Below, one piece after another: positions 25,967 to 34,496 of a DNA stretch of 59,582 bases. Origin of the DNA: Flavicella sp042091695 (GTDB taxonomy: Bacteria > Bacteroidota > Bacteroidia > Flavobacteriales > Flavobacteriaceae); contig JBELHA010000009.1 of the NCBI GenBank assembly GCA_042091695.1, positions 1 through 59,582 on the forward strand, written 5' to 3'. Within the stretch, counting starts at the first letter, position 1. Each line of letters starts with the position of its first letter. The notes under the pieces are model-generated. The model did not search any database, was not told the origin of the DNA, and saw nothing but the letters and a program-made list of their open reading frames with translations. The position numbers were made by a program, and so were the translations under genes.

Positions 25967-26320
25967 TTATTTACGACGAATCTCTTTGATTCTCGCTTTC
26001 TTACCTGTAAGCTCTCTAAAGTAAAAGATACGTGCTCTTCTCACTTTTCCTTGCTTGTTTACTTCGATTTTCTGAATTGCCGGTAAGTTGATTGGGAAGA
26101 TACGCTCTACACCAACAGTTCCAGACATTTTTCTAATAGTAAAAGTTTCTGAAGTTCCAGAACCTCTCTTTTGAATTACAACACCTCTAAAAAACTGAGT
26201 ACGTGTTTTTGCTCCCTCCTTAATCTCGTAGTACACAGTGATTGTGTCTCCTGATTGAAATTCTGGGAATTCATTTTTTGCTACGAATTCGTTTTGTACG
26301 AAATCTACTAAATTTGCCAT
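25967..26320 (-). CDS. rplS: 50S ribosomal protein L19
   Basis: The 117-residue protein is bL19: FQSGDTITVYYEIKEG, RTQFFRGVVIQKRGSG, TIRKMSGTVGVERIFPINLP and the basic tail ARIFYFRELTGKKARIKEIRRK. It sits at the 30S-50S interface of the large subunit. In many bacteria rplS directly follows trmD; here a glycosyltransferase gene lies between them on the same strand, with 123 bp before rplS, so it probably has its own promoter. The gene ends at a strong bidirectional terminator. Confidence 0.97.
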   Translation of the reverse strand: MANLVDFVQNEFVAKNEFPEFQSGDTITVYYEIKEGAKTRTQFFRGVVIQKRGSGTSETFTIRKMSGTVGVERIFPINLPAIQKIEVNKQGKVRRARIFYFRELTGKKARIKEIRRK

Positions 26321-26443
26321 TTTTTTATTATTTAATGGGGTTTCGACAAAGCAACGTGCACGATTTTCGTCAGAGGTTGATTTTGAGATTGCAAACTTAC
26401 AATTTTTTTTCGTTAATTAAGACTGGTTTTTGCTTTTTATTTG

Positions 26444-27931
26444 CTATTTGATTTTTGAACCAATTCGGTAGTTTTCACAACGATACACCCAAAATTTTCT
26501 GCAGTCTTTACCATTTATTTTGATGATGATAGGATTGAGTTCTGTGACCCTCGAGAAATACGAGTCTAATTCCTCCGGATAGTTTCCTTTCTTCAAAGGA
26601 TTTTTAAAACGTTTGTCAGAGTCTAAGAACAAGGCATTTTTACCTGTTAGTTTGTCGAGGTCATCTCCTATATAGTCAAACTGCAGAGCGTGTTTGCCAA
26701 TAATGTTTTGTGCGTATATCTTTTGATCTGTGAAAAAATTCATACAAGCAGTTGTTTTATAGCCATCATCTGCAAATACAAATGTGTTACTTTCCTCTTT
26801 TTGTAGTGTTTCAACAGAAGTCACCAATTCTTTCCATCCTACCCATGTATCGTCACTTTTGATAGGGGCTACAAAGCTTACTATTTGTAGACTGGCAATT
26901 AGGTGTAATACGACTGAGGTAATAACGTGTATCTTCATTCCTTTTTTTGAAATATAGTTGCTTGCAATCAAGACACCTGTTATATAGGAAGGCATCATCC
27001 AATTTAACTTGACCCAATAGATAGGTGTGAGTAGTGCAAAACCAAAAAAGGTAGGAATAAAAAAAGCGAGTAAGAATAATTTTTTATCATCAGGTATGGC
27101 AAATTTTACAAGTATATTTTTTAGGTATTTGTAAGTGATTTTTACAAAAACAAAAAGTAATACCGGCAATACCAATACAATTTGGTGTCCGATGGCACCA
27201 AACAAGTAACTAGGTTGGAACTGAAATTTAGAGATCGAACCTGTTCTGTTTGAGGATTGAAATAAAAAGGAAGCAAAATCATTCTCGTAATTCCATATCC
27301 AAACAGGGCTTGTCACGAGAGCTGCGATAAGTAAGGAACTCCATAACCAAGGAGAAATTAAAAGTTTTCTATAAGTATTGGAAAATAAAATAAATAGCAA
27401 CAAACCAATTGGTAAAAGGAGTGCTGTGTATTTACTATCAAAGGCAAGCCCCATAGCAATCCCTGCTAAAATCCACTGTATTTTGTCGTTTTCAAAAATA
27501 GCTTTGCTCAACGAAATAAGGGAGAGTGTCCAAAACAACAACAAGGGTACATCGGGAGTTGAATTTAGACTTAGTATAGAAAAACATACCGTTGTAGTAA
27601 GTAAAACCAAGGCTTTTTTTCTAAGTGCCTCCGGTAGAAAGTAGGCGCTTAGTTTAAAGAAACTCAACAGTGTAAGCGAAGTGACCGTAAAATCGGCTAG
27701 TTTTACTGCAAATACAGTTTTGCCAAAAATGAAGGTAAATAGTCGTAGTATATAACCGATCATACCTGGGTGGTCAAAATAAGACAAGGCTAGGTTTTCT
27801 CCATAGAAATGATAGTAAGCGTCTTGTGGCATCAAACCCATATAGGGGAGAAGCAGGAAGCGAAAGAGTTGAAAACCTAGTACGATACTTAGTGCGGGGT
27901 GGTTTTGTAGAAAACTGTAAACGTTATTCAT
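26444..27931 (-). CDS. GT39/ArnT-like membrane glycosyltransferase (second copy)
   Basis: The 495-residue polytopic membrane protein carries the same early motif as the neighbour across rplS (QDAYYHFYGENLALSYFDHPGMIGYI) and DSKYTALLLPIG, and so belongs to the PMT_2/ArnT group. The first loop has Gln-Asp where the other copy has Asp-Glu. Its start overlaps the trmD stop by 8 bp, indicating co-transcription with trmD and coupled translation. Donor and acceptor are unknown; transfer from a lipid-linked sugar is the family role. Confidence 0.83.
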   Translation of the reverse strand: MNNVYSFLQNHPALSIVLGFQLFRFLLLPYMGLMPQDAYYHFYGENLALSYFDHPGMIGYILRLFTFIFGKTVFAVKLADFTVTSLTLLSFFKLSAYFLPEALRKKALVLLTTTVCFSILSLNSTPDVPLLLFWTLSLISLSKAIFENDKIQWILAGIAMGLAFDSKYTALLLPIGLLLFILFSNTYRKLLISPWLWSSLLIAALVTSPVWIWNYENDFASFLFQSSNRTGSISKFQFQPSYLFGAIGHQIVLVLPVLLFVFVKITYKYLKNILVKFAIPDDKKLFLLAFFIPTFFGFALLTPIYWVKLNWMMPSYITGVLIASNYISKKGMKIHVITSVVLHLIASLQIVSFVAPIKSDDTWVGWKELVTSVETLQKEESNTFVFADDGYKTTACMNFFTDQKIYAQNIIGKHALQFDYIGDDLDKLTGKNALFLDSDKRFKNPLKKGNYPEELDSYFSRVTELNPIIIKINGKDCRKFWVYRCENYRIGSKIK

Positions 27932-28601
27932 CTAAAAGCTCAGGTTTTATTTGTTGCGTTCTATGATAGGCTTGTTCTGTTCTCCAAGCATCTATTTTTG
28001 GAAAATTCCCAGATAATAGTATCGGAGGAACTTCAGCTCCCTTGTATTCAGAAGGTCTTGTGTAGACAGGTGGAGACAATAAGTTGTCTTGAAAAGAGTC
28101 AGTCAATGCAGAAGTTTCATCTCCTAAAACACCTGGAATCAATCGTATGATGCTGTCACATAAAACGGCAGCCCCTAATTCTCCGCCACTCAATACATAA
28201 TCTCCAATAGAGATTTCTTTTGTGATGAATAGGTCTCGAACGCGTTGGTCTACTCCTTTATAGTGACCACACAAAATGATAAAATTTTCTTTCAGAGAAA
28301 GCATGTTGGAAGTTGCTTGGTTCAAGATAGGAGCATCTGGAGTCATATAAATAACTTCGTCGTAATCTCTTTCAGCCTTTAACTTAGAAATACACTTGTC
28401 TATAGGTTCTATCATGAGTACCATACCGGCACCACCGCCAAATTGATAATCGTCTATTTTTTTGTATTTGTTAGAAGCGTAGTCTCGCAGGTTGTGAAAG
28501 TGTACTTCAGCCAATCCTTTGTCTATGGCTCTTTTTACGATGGAATGTTCAAAAGGACTTTGAATCAATTCTGGGGAAACGGTTATTATGTCAATTCTCA
28601 T
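27924..28601 (-). CDS. trmD: tRNA (guanine(37)-N1)-methyltransferase
   Basis: The 225-residue protein matches TrmD: start MRIDIITVSPELI, YQFGGGAGMVLMIEP, YMTPDAP, FIILCGHYKGVDQRV, the knot segment ISIGDYVLSGGELGAAV, and DSFQDNLLSPPVYTRP. It methylates G37 of several tRNAs to prevent frameshifting. The start is firm from family alignment, yet a perfect -7 element lies only 4 nt upstream, hinting at a leaderless transcript. It overlaps the downstream GT39 gene by 8 bp. Confidence 0.96.
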   Translation of the reverse strand: MRIDIITVSPELIQSPFEHSIVKRAIDKGLAEVHFHNLRDYASNKYKKIDDYQFGGGAGMVLMIEPIDKCISKLKAERDYDEVIYMTPDAPILNQATSNMLSLKENFIILCGHYKGVDQRVRDLFITKEISIGDYVLSGGELGAAVLCDSIIRLIPGVLGDETSALTDSFQDNLLSPPVYTRPSEYKGAEVPPILLSGNFPKIDAWRTEQAYHRTQQIKPELLDE

Positions 28602-28605
28602 GCGG

Positions 28606-28613
28606 CAAAGATA
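28606..28613 (-). promoter_or_regulatory. -7 promoter element of trmD
   Basis: TATCTTTG on the minus strand, a full TAnnTTTG match ending 4 nt before the trmD start codon. No good -33 element was seen. Confidence 0.45.
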
Positions 28614-28634
28614 GTAAAAACATAGTACGGAATT

Positions 28635-29480
28635 TTAGCATTTCGATTTTGTGATGCGATCGTTTCCAAACATATCTTTATGCAACGTGTTTTCTGTAAA
28701 GCCCGTTTCCTCTAACATGTTTAAAGTTTCTTTTCCGAGGTATTGGTTGATTTCAAAATACAAAAAACCGTTTTTGTTTAGGTTACTTTTGGCCAACTGA
28801 GCAATTTTCTCATAAAACACCAAAGGTGCAGCATCAGAAACAAACAATGCTGTATGGGGTTCGTGTTCAAGTACATTGCTACGCATTTCCTGCTTTTCAA
28901 GTTCTCGAACATATGGAGGATTGCTTACAATAATGTCAAAAGTAGTTGGTAGTGCTTTAGTATCAAGGATGTCTTGGTGTAGGAATGATATTGTTACTTT
29001 GTTGTTAACAGCGTTTTCTTTTGCCGTTAAAAGCGCTTCTTCTGAAACATCCAAGGCCCATACTTTTGCATTTGAAAGCTGCTTTGCTAAAGTTACAGCG
29101 ATACATCCACTTCCCGTACCAATGTCTAAAATATTTATTTTGCTATTAGTATCTGTATTGTTCAATATGAGTTCCACTAGTTCTTCTGTTTCAGGTCTGG
29201 GTATCAGTACGTTTTTATTGACCGAAAATTCCAATCCGTAAAAGTGGTTTTTACCTGTAATGTATTGTACAGGTACTCCTTTTAAAAGTTGTTGGATAGC
29301 AGTTTCAAAAAAATGGATTGCCTTGGAGTCAAGATTTTTTCCGGGGTCCAATGCTCTTTCTATCCTCGTAAGTTTAAGTTTGTATTCACAAAGAATATTG
29401 AGAAAAGAGTCAATTTCTGTATTTGGGTATAAGCCAAAGAGCTTGTCGTGGAATCTTTTTTTGAGATCTGTAATTTTCAT
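28635..29480 (-). CDS. prmC: Peptide chain release factor N5-glutamine methyltransferase
   Basis: The 281-residue protein has the PrmC/HemK layout: a helical N-terminal domain with GVPVQYITGKNHFYGLEF, IPRPETEELVE, the SAM-binding ILDIGTGSGCIAVTLA, and the catalytic NPPY in DIIVSNPPYVRELE. It methylates the GGQ glutamine of release factors RF1 and RF2. It is divergent from ribD; the 104-bp space between holds back-to-back promoter elements, each placed very near its start codon. Confidence 0.95.
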   Translation of the reverse strand: MKITDLKKRFHDKLFGLYPNTEIDSFLNILCEYKLKLTRIERALDPGKNLDSKAIHFFETAIQQLLKGVPVQYITGKNHFYGLEFSVNKNVLIPRPETEELVELILNNTDTNSKINILDIGTGSGCIAVTLAKQLSNAKVWALDVSEEALLTAKENAVNNKVTISFLHQDILDTKALPTTFDIIVSNPPYVRELEKQEMRSNVLEHEPHTALFVSDAAPLVFYEKIAQLAKSNLNKNGFLYFEINQYLGKETLNMLEETGFTENTLHKDMFGNDRITKSKC

Positions 29481-29485
29481 AAGGA

Positions 29486-29517
29486 CAAAAATACAGTATG
29501 CTATTTACAATTGACAA
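29486..29517 (-). promoter_or_regulatory. Promoter of prmC
   Basis: On the minus strand, TTG (29,515-29,517), a 21-bp spacer, then TATTTTTG (29,486-29,493). The element ends 5 nt before the prmC start codon. Confidence 0.55.
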
Positions 29518-29548
29518 GTCACAGGTATTTATTTTTCTGTTTTTAAGT

Positions 29549-29580
29549 TTTGTGTCTTAGTTTCTTTCAGCTTACTTTTG
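29549..29580 (+). promoter_or_regulatory. Promoter of ribD
   Basis: TTTG at 29,549-29,552, a 20-bp spacer, then TACTTTTG at 29,573-29,580, a full match to the Bacteroidota consensus. The -7 element ends 4 nt before the ribD ATG, so the transcript would start at or about the start codon. Confidence 0.65.
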
Positions 29581-29584
29581 TGAA

Positions 29585-30655
29585 ATGGATATACATGAAA
29601 CATACATGAAGCGTTGCTTGTATTTGGCAGAAAAAGGCATTGGAACGACGCGGCCCAATCCGTCAGTGGGATGTGTTATTGTTTGGAATGATACAATAAT
29701 AGGTGAGGGCTATACGCAACCCTATGGAGGAAGTCATGCCGAAGTAGTAGCCATTCGTTCAGTGAAAAATCCTGATATTCTCAAAGAAGCTACGATGTAT
29801 GTGACAATGGAGCCTTGTTCTCACTTTGGAAAAACACCTCCTTGTGCAGATCTTATCATAAAGCACAAGATACCTAAAGTCTACATAGGAGTGATAGATA
29901 CTTATTCTGAAGTGTCGGGAAGAGGAGTCAAACGTCTGCAAGACGCAGGCTGTACTGTTGTGACAGGTTTGTTGGAAGAAGCTTGTTTGCAGCATCATAA
30001 ACGATTTTTTTCAGTACAAAATCAAAAACGTCCTTATATAGTATTGAAATGGGCAGCAACACAAGACGGGTTTATTGCACCTTTGTCCAAAGATAAGCAC
30101 AGGCCTGTGTGGATTACCAATTCTAGTGTACAGCCAATAGTTCATAAATGGCGTAGCCAAGAACATGCAATTTTAGTGGGTACGAATACTGCTATTGCAG
30201 ATACTCCAGTATTAGATGTTCGTAAATGGGGAGGACAGTCTCCAGTTCGCATCGTTATAGACCGCGATTTAAAAATACCTACAACAGCTCCCTTGTTAGA
30301 TGGCAGTATTCCCACAATTCTATGTGCGGATATTTCATTTAAAGGAAAAGTATCAAATAGAGAAAATGTCTCCTATGAATTTATAGATTTTAAATTTTGT
30401 TTGGCTACTTCATTGTGTGAGTTGTTGCAAGAAAGAAAAGTACAATCGGTACTTATAGAAGGAGGTGCGAAGACCTTACAGACTTTCATCGATGCAGATT
30501 TATGGGATGAAGCTAGGGTTTTTACAGGCGCTGTTTCTTTTTCAGAAGGCGTCAAGGCGCCTACATTCAATGCGGTAGCAGCATCAGAAGATACTTTTAT
30601 AGAGAATACAAGGTTAAGGGTCTATCACAATCTATTAAAAATAGATAATGAATAG
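29585..30655 (+). CDS. ribD: Bifunctional riboflavin biosynthesis deaminase/reductase
   Basis: The 356-residue protein joins an N-terminal cytidine-deaminase-like domain (PNPSVGCVIV, zinc ligands in GSHAEVVAIR and EPCSHFGKTPPCADLI) to a C-terminal reductase domain (ILKWAATQDGFIAP, HAILVGTNTAIADTPVLDVR, VLIEGGAKTLQTFI). It carries out two steps of riboflavin synthesis on the pyrimidine intermediate. The start aligns with other RibD proteins. Its end overlaps the next gene by 8 bp. Confidence 0.96.
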   Translation: MDIHETYMKRCLYLAEKGIGTTRPNPSVGCVIVWNDTIIGEGYTQPYGGSHAEVVAIRSVKNPDILKEATMYVTMEPCSHFGKTPPCADLIIKHKIPKVYIGVIDTYSEVSGRGVKRLQDAGCTVVTGLLEEACLQHHKRFFSVQNQKRPYIVLKWAATQDGFIAPLSKDKHRPVWITNSSVQPIVHKWRSQEHAILVGTNTAIADTPVLDVRKWGGQSPVRIVIDRDLKIPTTAPLLDGSIPTILCADISFKGKVSNRENVSYEFIDFKFCLATSLCELLQERKVQSVLIEGGAKTLQTFIDADLWDEARVFTGAVSFSEGVKAPTFNAVAASEDTFIENTRLRVYHNLLKIDNE

Positions 30656-31256
30656 TTTAGAGTTGTATAAAACATTGTCCAAAAGGACAGAAATGACTGT
30701 TTTTAAGGAGAAAGGAAGTAAGTTTTTGGGCTATGCTTTTCCTGTTTCTAATGAGTCAGAGATAAAGGAATGTATTGCTAAAGTGAAAAAAGAACACCAT
30801 TCTGCAAGGCATTATTGTTATGCATGGCGCATCGGTTTAGGGCCTTTTCAGTACAGAACTAACGACGATGGAGAACCAAGTAATTCAGCAGGACAACCTA
30901 TTTATGGTCAAATATTAGCTGCCGATCTGACAAATGTCCTCGTTGTAGTGGTACGTTATTTTGGAGGAGTGAAGTTAGGAGTCGGAGGATTGATTCGTGC
31001 GTACAAAGAATCTGCACAATTGACTTTACAAGAAGCACATGTTGTTGAAAAAGCAGTTGAGTATACCTTAGAATTGGTTTTTGATTATGCACATATGAAT
31101 AAAATTATGCGCATAATCAAGCAAAAAAAACTGTCAGTGCAATCACAAATTTTATCTGACAAATGCAACTTGATTTTGAACGTGAATAAAGGGCATTTCA
31201 CAGAGGTAAAAAACCTTTTTAAAAATCTTCATTTTTTAGTGTTAAAATCAAGTTGA
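30648..31256 (+). CDS. IMPACT/YigZ family protein
   Basis: The 202-residue protein has the family core: EKGSKFLGYAFPV, HHSARHYCYAWRIG, TNDDGEPSNSAGQPI and VVVRYFGGVKLGVGGLIRAY, followed by a C-terminal EF-G-like small domain. The family is conserved but its bacterial role is uncertain; links to translation control have been proposed. It overlaps ribD by 8 bp and converges with a thioesterase gene. Confidence 0.9.
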   Translation: MNSLELYKTLSKRTEMTVFKEKGSKFLGYAFPVSNESEIKECIAKVKKEHHSARHYCYAWRIGLGPFQYRTNDDGEPSNSAGQPIYGQILAADLTNVLVVVVRYFGGVKLGVGGLIRAYKESAQLTLQEAHVVEKAVEYTLELVFDYAHMNKIMRIIKQKKLSVQSQILSDKCNLILNVNKGHFTEVKNLFKNLHFLVLKSS

Positions 31257-31289
31257 CTTTGAATATTTTTTTGTACTTTTTAACAATGC

Positions 31290-31697
31290 TTATGAAAAAG
31301 CGTTTTCAATTTTTGTCAACAGATTTTCAGGGATTTTAATAGGCCTGTTTTTACTTGTATCTACAAAAATTAAAACCGTTTCAGCAGTGGTAATTAATTC
31401 GTTGTCACTGTTGTATATTTCGTAATCGAAACTTATCCTAGCAGTAGGTGTTTTTCGAAGAATAGTTCTTAGAGTCAGTACATTATCAAATCTAGCAGGT
31501 TTGATATACCTAGTGTTCATCGAGTATACAGGGAGTATTATCCCTTCTTCTTCCATTTTTTTGTAAGAAATTCCGATGTCTCTTAAGAGTTCCATTCGGC
31601 CCATTTCAAAATATTGAGCATAGTTTCCATGGTGAGCATATCCCATTTGATCTGTTTCACCATAGCGAATTCTGAGTGGTATTTTATTATCTATCAT
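31290..31697 (-). CDS. Acyl-CoA thioesterase (4HBT/YbgC-like hotdog fold)
   Basis: The 135-residue protein fits the 4-hydroxybenzoyl-CoA thioesterase family: RYGETDQMGYAHHGNYAQYFEMGRMELLRDIG holds the active-site Asp and the following helix, and later strands (VLTLRTILRKTPTARISFDYEIY) complete the hotdog. Members hydrolyse acyl-CoA or acyl-ACP thioesters; substrate chain length is not evident. It lies divergent to dnaA with 162 bp between. Confidence 0.9.
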   Translation of the reverse strand: MIDNKIPLRIRYGETDQMGYAHHGNYAQYFEMGRMELLRDIGISYKKMEEEGIILPVYSMNTRYIKPARFDNVLTLRTILRKTPTARISFDYEIYNSDNELITTAETVLIFVDTSKNRPIKIPENLLTKIENAFS

Positions 31698-31774
31698 TGT
31701 GAATTTTTATTGATGATATTCTACGTAAAAAATAAATAAGATGCAATAGCATTTTGATTTTTTTATGCTAAAAT

Positions 31775-31783
31775 TTATTCACA
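31775..31783 (+). promoter_or_regulatory. Possible DnaA box upstream of dnaA
   Basis: TTATTCACA fits the DnaA-box pattern TTATnCACA and lies 77 bp before dnaA. Only one clear copy was found, so autoregulation is more plausible than an origin. Confidence 0.35.
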
Positions 31784-31859
31784 CTTTTGTAACATACAAA
31801 TCAACCAACGGAAAGGAAGAATTTCCCCACTTTTATTCCAATTATCTATACAATCAAAA

Positions 31860-33287
31860 ATGACTAAAAACGCGATATCTATTTGGGAAGAATGCTTGGA
31901 CTTTATTAAGGATAATATAAAGAGTCAAGCTTTCAAAACTTGGTTTGAGCCAATCATCCCTATTCGTGTTGCTGGAGAAGTACTCACTGTGCAAGTTCCT
32001 AGTAAGTTTTTTTACGAATGGCTGGAAGAGCACTATATCAAATTATTGCGTGTTGCACTTGTAAGAGAGTTAGGGAAAGATGCAAAGTTGGTGTACGAAG
32101 TGAAAATGGAAAATGCTTACAGTAGCAATAGTCCTCAAATTATAAAAATACCAAGTTCTAACAGACCACAACTCAAAGCGCAAGATGTTCCTGCACCTGT
32201 TGGATTGAAAAAAAGAGAATTAAAAAATCCTTTTGTTATCCCTGGATTGCAAAAAGTGAAGATAGAGTCTCAGTTGAATCCAAATTACAACTTTGAAAGT
32301 TTTGTAGAAGGTGATTCCAATCGTTTGGCACGTTCTGCAGGAATGGCTGTTGCAAATAAGCCTGGAGGCACTTCCTTCAATCCTTTATTGATATATGGGG
32401 GTGTTGGATTGGGGAAAACTCACTTGGCACATGCGATCGGTGTACAGATAAAAGATTCTTATGTAGATAAAACAGTATTGTATATCTCTTCTGAGAAATT
32501 TACACAACAATACACAGATTCTATTAAAGGAAATACAAGAAATGATTTTATACACTTCTATCAAATGGTAGATGTTTTAATTATTGATGATGTGCAGTTT
32601 TTGTCTGGAAAAAAAGGAACACAAGATGTTTTCTTTCACATATTCAATCACTTACACCAAAACGGAAAACAAGTGATTTTAACTTCTGACAAAGCGCCAG
32701 TCGATATGCAAGACATAGAGCAGCGTTTGTTGTCTCGTTTCAAATGGGGGTTGTCTGCCGAATTGCAAACACCTAGCTTTGAAACTAGAATTTCAATTCT
32801 TGAAAAGAAATTATTTAGAGATGGTGTAGAAATGCCAGATGATATAGTTGAGTATATCGCAAAGAATATCAAATCCAACGTTCGTGAACTTGAAGGTGTC
32901 TTGATATCAATGATAGCGCAGGCTTCTTTTAACAAAAAGGAGTTTACCATGTCTTTGGTACGACAAATAGTAGATAAGTTTGTTAAAAATACCAAAAGAG
33001 AAGTCTCTATAGAATACATACAAAAGGTAGTCTCAAAGTATTTTGATATGGATGTAGCTACCTTGCAATCAAAAACAAGAAAACGTCATATTGTGCAGGC
33101 CCGACAATTGGCTATGTATTTTGCAAAGCGTATGACTAAATCTTCTTTGGCAAGTATAGGTTCTCAAATCGGAAAACGTGATCACGCCACAGTTTTACAC
33201 GCTTGTAAAACTGTTGATAATCTCACAGAAACTGACAAACAGTTTAAAAAATACGTTGAAGACTTAACCAACAAACTAACTTTTTAA
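31860..33287 (+). CDS. dnaA: Chromosomal replication initiator protein DnaA
   Basis: The 475-residue protein has all DnaA domains: N-terminal helicase-loading domain (about 1-85, WEECLDFIKDNI), a linker, the AAA+ ATPase with Walker A GGVGLGKTH (180-188) and Walker B LIIDDVQFL, and the C-terminal DNA-binding domain with KRDHATVLHACKTV. It binds origin DnaA boxes and opens the duplex. It is followed after 1 bp by a phosphatase gene, an arrangement I know from flavobacterial genomes. dnaN is not adjacent and no box cluster indicating oriC was seen. Confidence 0.98.
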   Translation: MTKNAISIWEECLDFIKDNIKSQAFKTWFEPIIPIRVAGEVLTVQVPSKFFYEWLEEHYIKLLRVALVRELGKDAKLVYEVKMENAYSSNSPQIIKIPSSNRPQLKAQDVPAPVGLKKRELKNPFVIPGLQKVKIESQLNPNYNFESFVEGDSNRLARSAGMAVANKPGGTSFNPLLIYGGVGLGKTHLAHAIGVQIKDSYVDKTVLYISSEKFTQQYTDSIKGNTRNDFIHFYQMVDVLIIDDVQFLSGKKGTQDVFFHIFNHLHQNGKQVILTSDKAPVDMQDIEQRLLSRFKWGLSAELQTPSFETRISILEKKLFRDGVEMPDDIVEYIAKNIKSNVRELEGVLISMIAQASFNKKEFTMSLVRQIVDKFVKNTKREVSIEYIQKVVSKYFDMDVATLQSKTRKRHIVQARQLAMYFAKRMTKSSLASIGSQIGKRDHATVLHACKTVDNLTETDKQFKKYVEDLTNKLTF

Positions 33288-33288
33288 G

Positions 33289-33744
33289 ATGCAAAGGATT
33301 TTGATGGTCTGTCTAGGGAATATTTGTAGGTCACCATTGGCAGAAGGTGTTTTAAAATCCAAAGTAGCTTCTAAATCTATCCTAGTTGATTCTGCTGGTA
33401 CTGCAGCCTATCATGTGGGAAATTCACCCGATAAACGTTCTATACAGATAGCAAAAACCTATGGTATTGATATTTCAGAACAAAGAGCTCGTGCTTTTTC
33501 TAAGGATGATTTTGAGAATTTTGATATCATTTATGCAATGGATCGCTCTAACTACAATAATATTCTACGATTGGCCTCTTCAGTTGCCTCAAAAAATAAA
33601 GTACAATTACTATTAAACGAGTCTTTTCCTGGTGAAGATCGCGAAGTTCCTGATCCATATTATGGTGGAAAAGAGGGGTTCGAAACTATATACCAGCTTA
33701 TTGATGCGGCCTGTGATCGAATCGCAGTAAAAATCACCACTTAA
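33289..33744 (+). CDS. Low-molecular-weight protein tyrosine phosphatase
   Basis: The 151-residue protein begins with the P-loop VCLGNICRSPLAEG, giving nucleophile Cys8 and Arg14 (CX5R), and has the general acid in VPDPYYGG near the C-terminus. Such enzymes dephosphorylate tyrosine residues, often on polysaccharide-export kinases. It begins 1 bp after dnaA and is followed after 10 bp by an RsmI-like gene, so the three are probably co-transcribed. Confidence 0.95.
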   Translation: MQRILMVCLGNICRSPLAEGVLKSKVASKSILVDSAGTAAYHVGNSPDKRSIQIAKTYGIDISEQRARAFSKDDFENFDIIYAMDRSNYNNILRLASSVASKNKVQLLLNESFPGEDREVPDPYYGGKEGFETIYQLIDAACDRIAVKITT

Positions 33745-33754
33745 AATTTTTTAT

Positions 33755-34465
33755 ATGAATTTAGGAAAACTGTATTTGATACCGACGACACTTGGAGAAA
33801 ATGAACCTCTTGAAGTCATGCCCTTGTCTGTAAAAAAAGTAGTGGAAACGATTGATTATTTTATTGTTGAAAATGAAAAGTCAGCGCGTAGGTTTATCAA
33901 GAAAATTTCACCGAGTAAATCTCAACCTAATTTAAAAATAATGTTATTGGACAAGTATGCCAACTCTTTTGAAGTTGAGCGTTACTTGGATATTTGTCAG
34001 CAAGGATTTTCTGTTGGTCTACTCTCAGAGGCAGGAGTTCCTGCTATCGCTGACCCTGGTGCTGAGGTGGTTAAATTAGCACATCAAAAAGGGGTGCAAG
34101 TTGTCCCTTTGGTCGGGCCTTCTTCTATACTGATGGCCATGATGTCTTCCGGAATGAATGGTCAAAACTTTGCTTTTAATGGATATTTACCTATAGATCG
34201 TGCAGATCGTAAAAAAGAACTCAAAACATTAGAGAAAATTTCGAAAGAAAGAAATCAGTCTCAAATATTTATTGAAACACCTTACAGAAACGATAAAATG
34301 TTGACTGACTTAAAACAGATTTTGACGCCTTCTACACGCTTATGTGTCGCTGCGGATATTTCTCTTTCGTCAGAGTATATCAAAACCTATACAATTCAAG
34401 AATGGAAAAATGTAAAGCCTGATTTACACAAACGTCCTGCTATATTTATCATTCATAAATCATAA
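33755..34465 (+). CDS. RsmI-like SAM-dependent methyltransferase
   Basis: The 236-residue protein has the tetrapyrrole-methylase fold: GKLYLIPTTLGE (RsmI has PTPIGN here), GLLSEAGVPAIADPGAEVV, VPLVGPSSILMAMMSSG and IFIETPYRN. RsmI modifies the ribose of C1402 in 16S rRNA. This protein is about 50 residues shorter than E. coli RsmI and its first glycine-rich motif differs, so it belongs to the short subgroup and its target is less certain. The gene end lies within a four-copy CATAAAT repeat. Confidence 0.85.
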   Translation: MNLGKLYLIPTTLGENEPLEVMPLSVKKVVETIDYFIVENEKSARRFIKKISPSKSQPNLKIMLLDKYANSFEVERYLDICQQGFSVGLLSEAGVPAIADPGAEVVKLAHQKGVQVVPLVGPSSILMAMMSSGMNGQNFAFNGYLPIDRADRKKELKTLEKISKERNQSQIFIETPYRNDKMLTDLKQILTPSTRLCVAADISLSSEYIKTYTIQEWKNVKPDLHKRPAIFIIHKS

Positions 34466-34480
34466 ATCATAAATCATAAA
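34454..34480 (+). repeat. CATAAAT tandem repeat at the end of the RsmI-like gene
   Basis: About four 7-bp units (34,454-34,460, 34,461-34,467, 34,468-34,474, partial to 34,480). The stop codon of the RsmI-like gene (34,463-34,465) lies in the second unit. Confidence 0.85.
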
Positions 34481-34496
34481 GAAGTAAATTCAGAAC

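Noticed and set aside
31698..31859. Replication origin next to dnaA
   Set aside because: Only one DnaA-box-like site and no AT-rich repeat array were found; 162 bp is also small for an origin.
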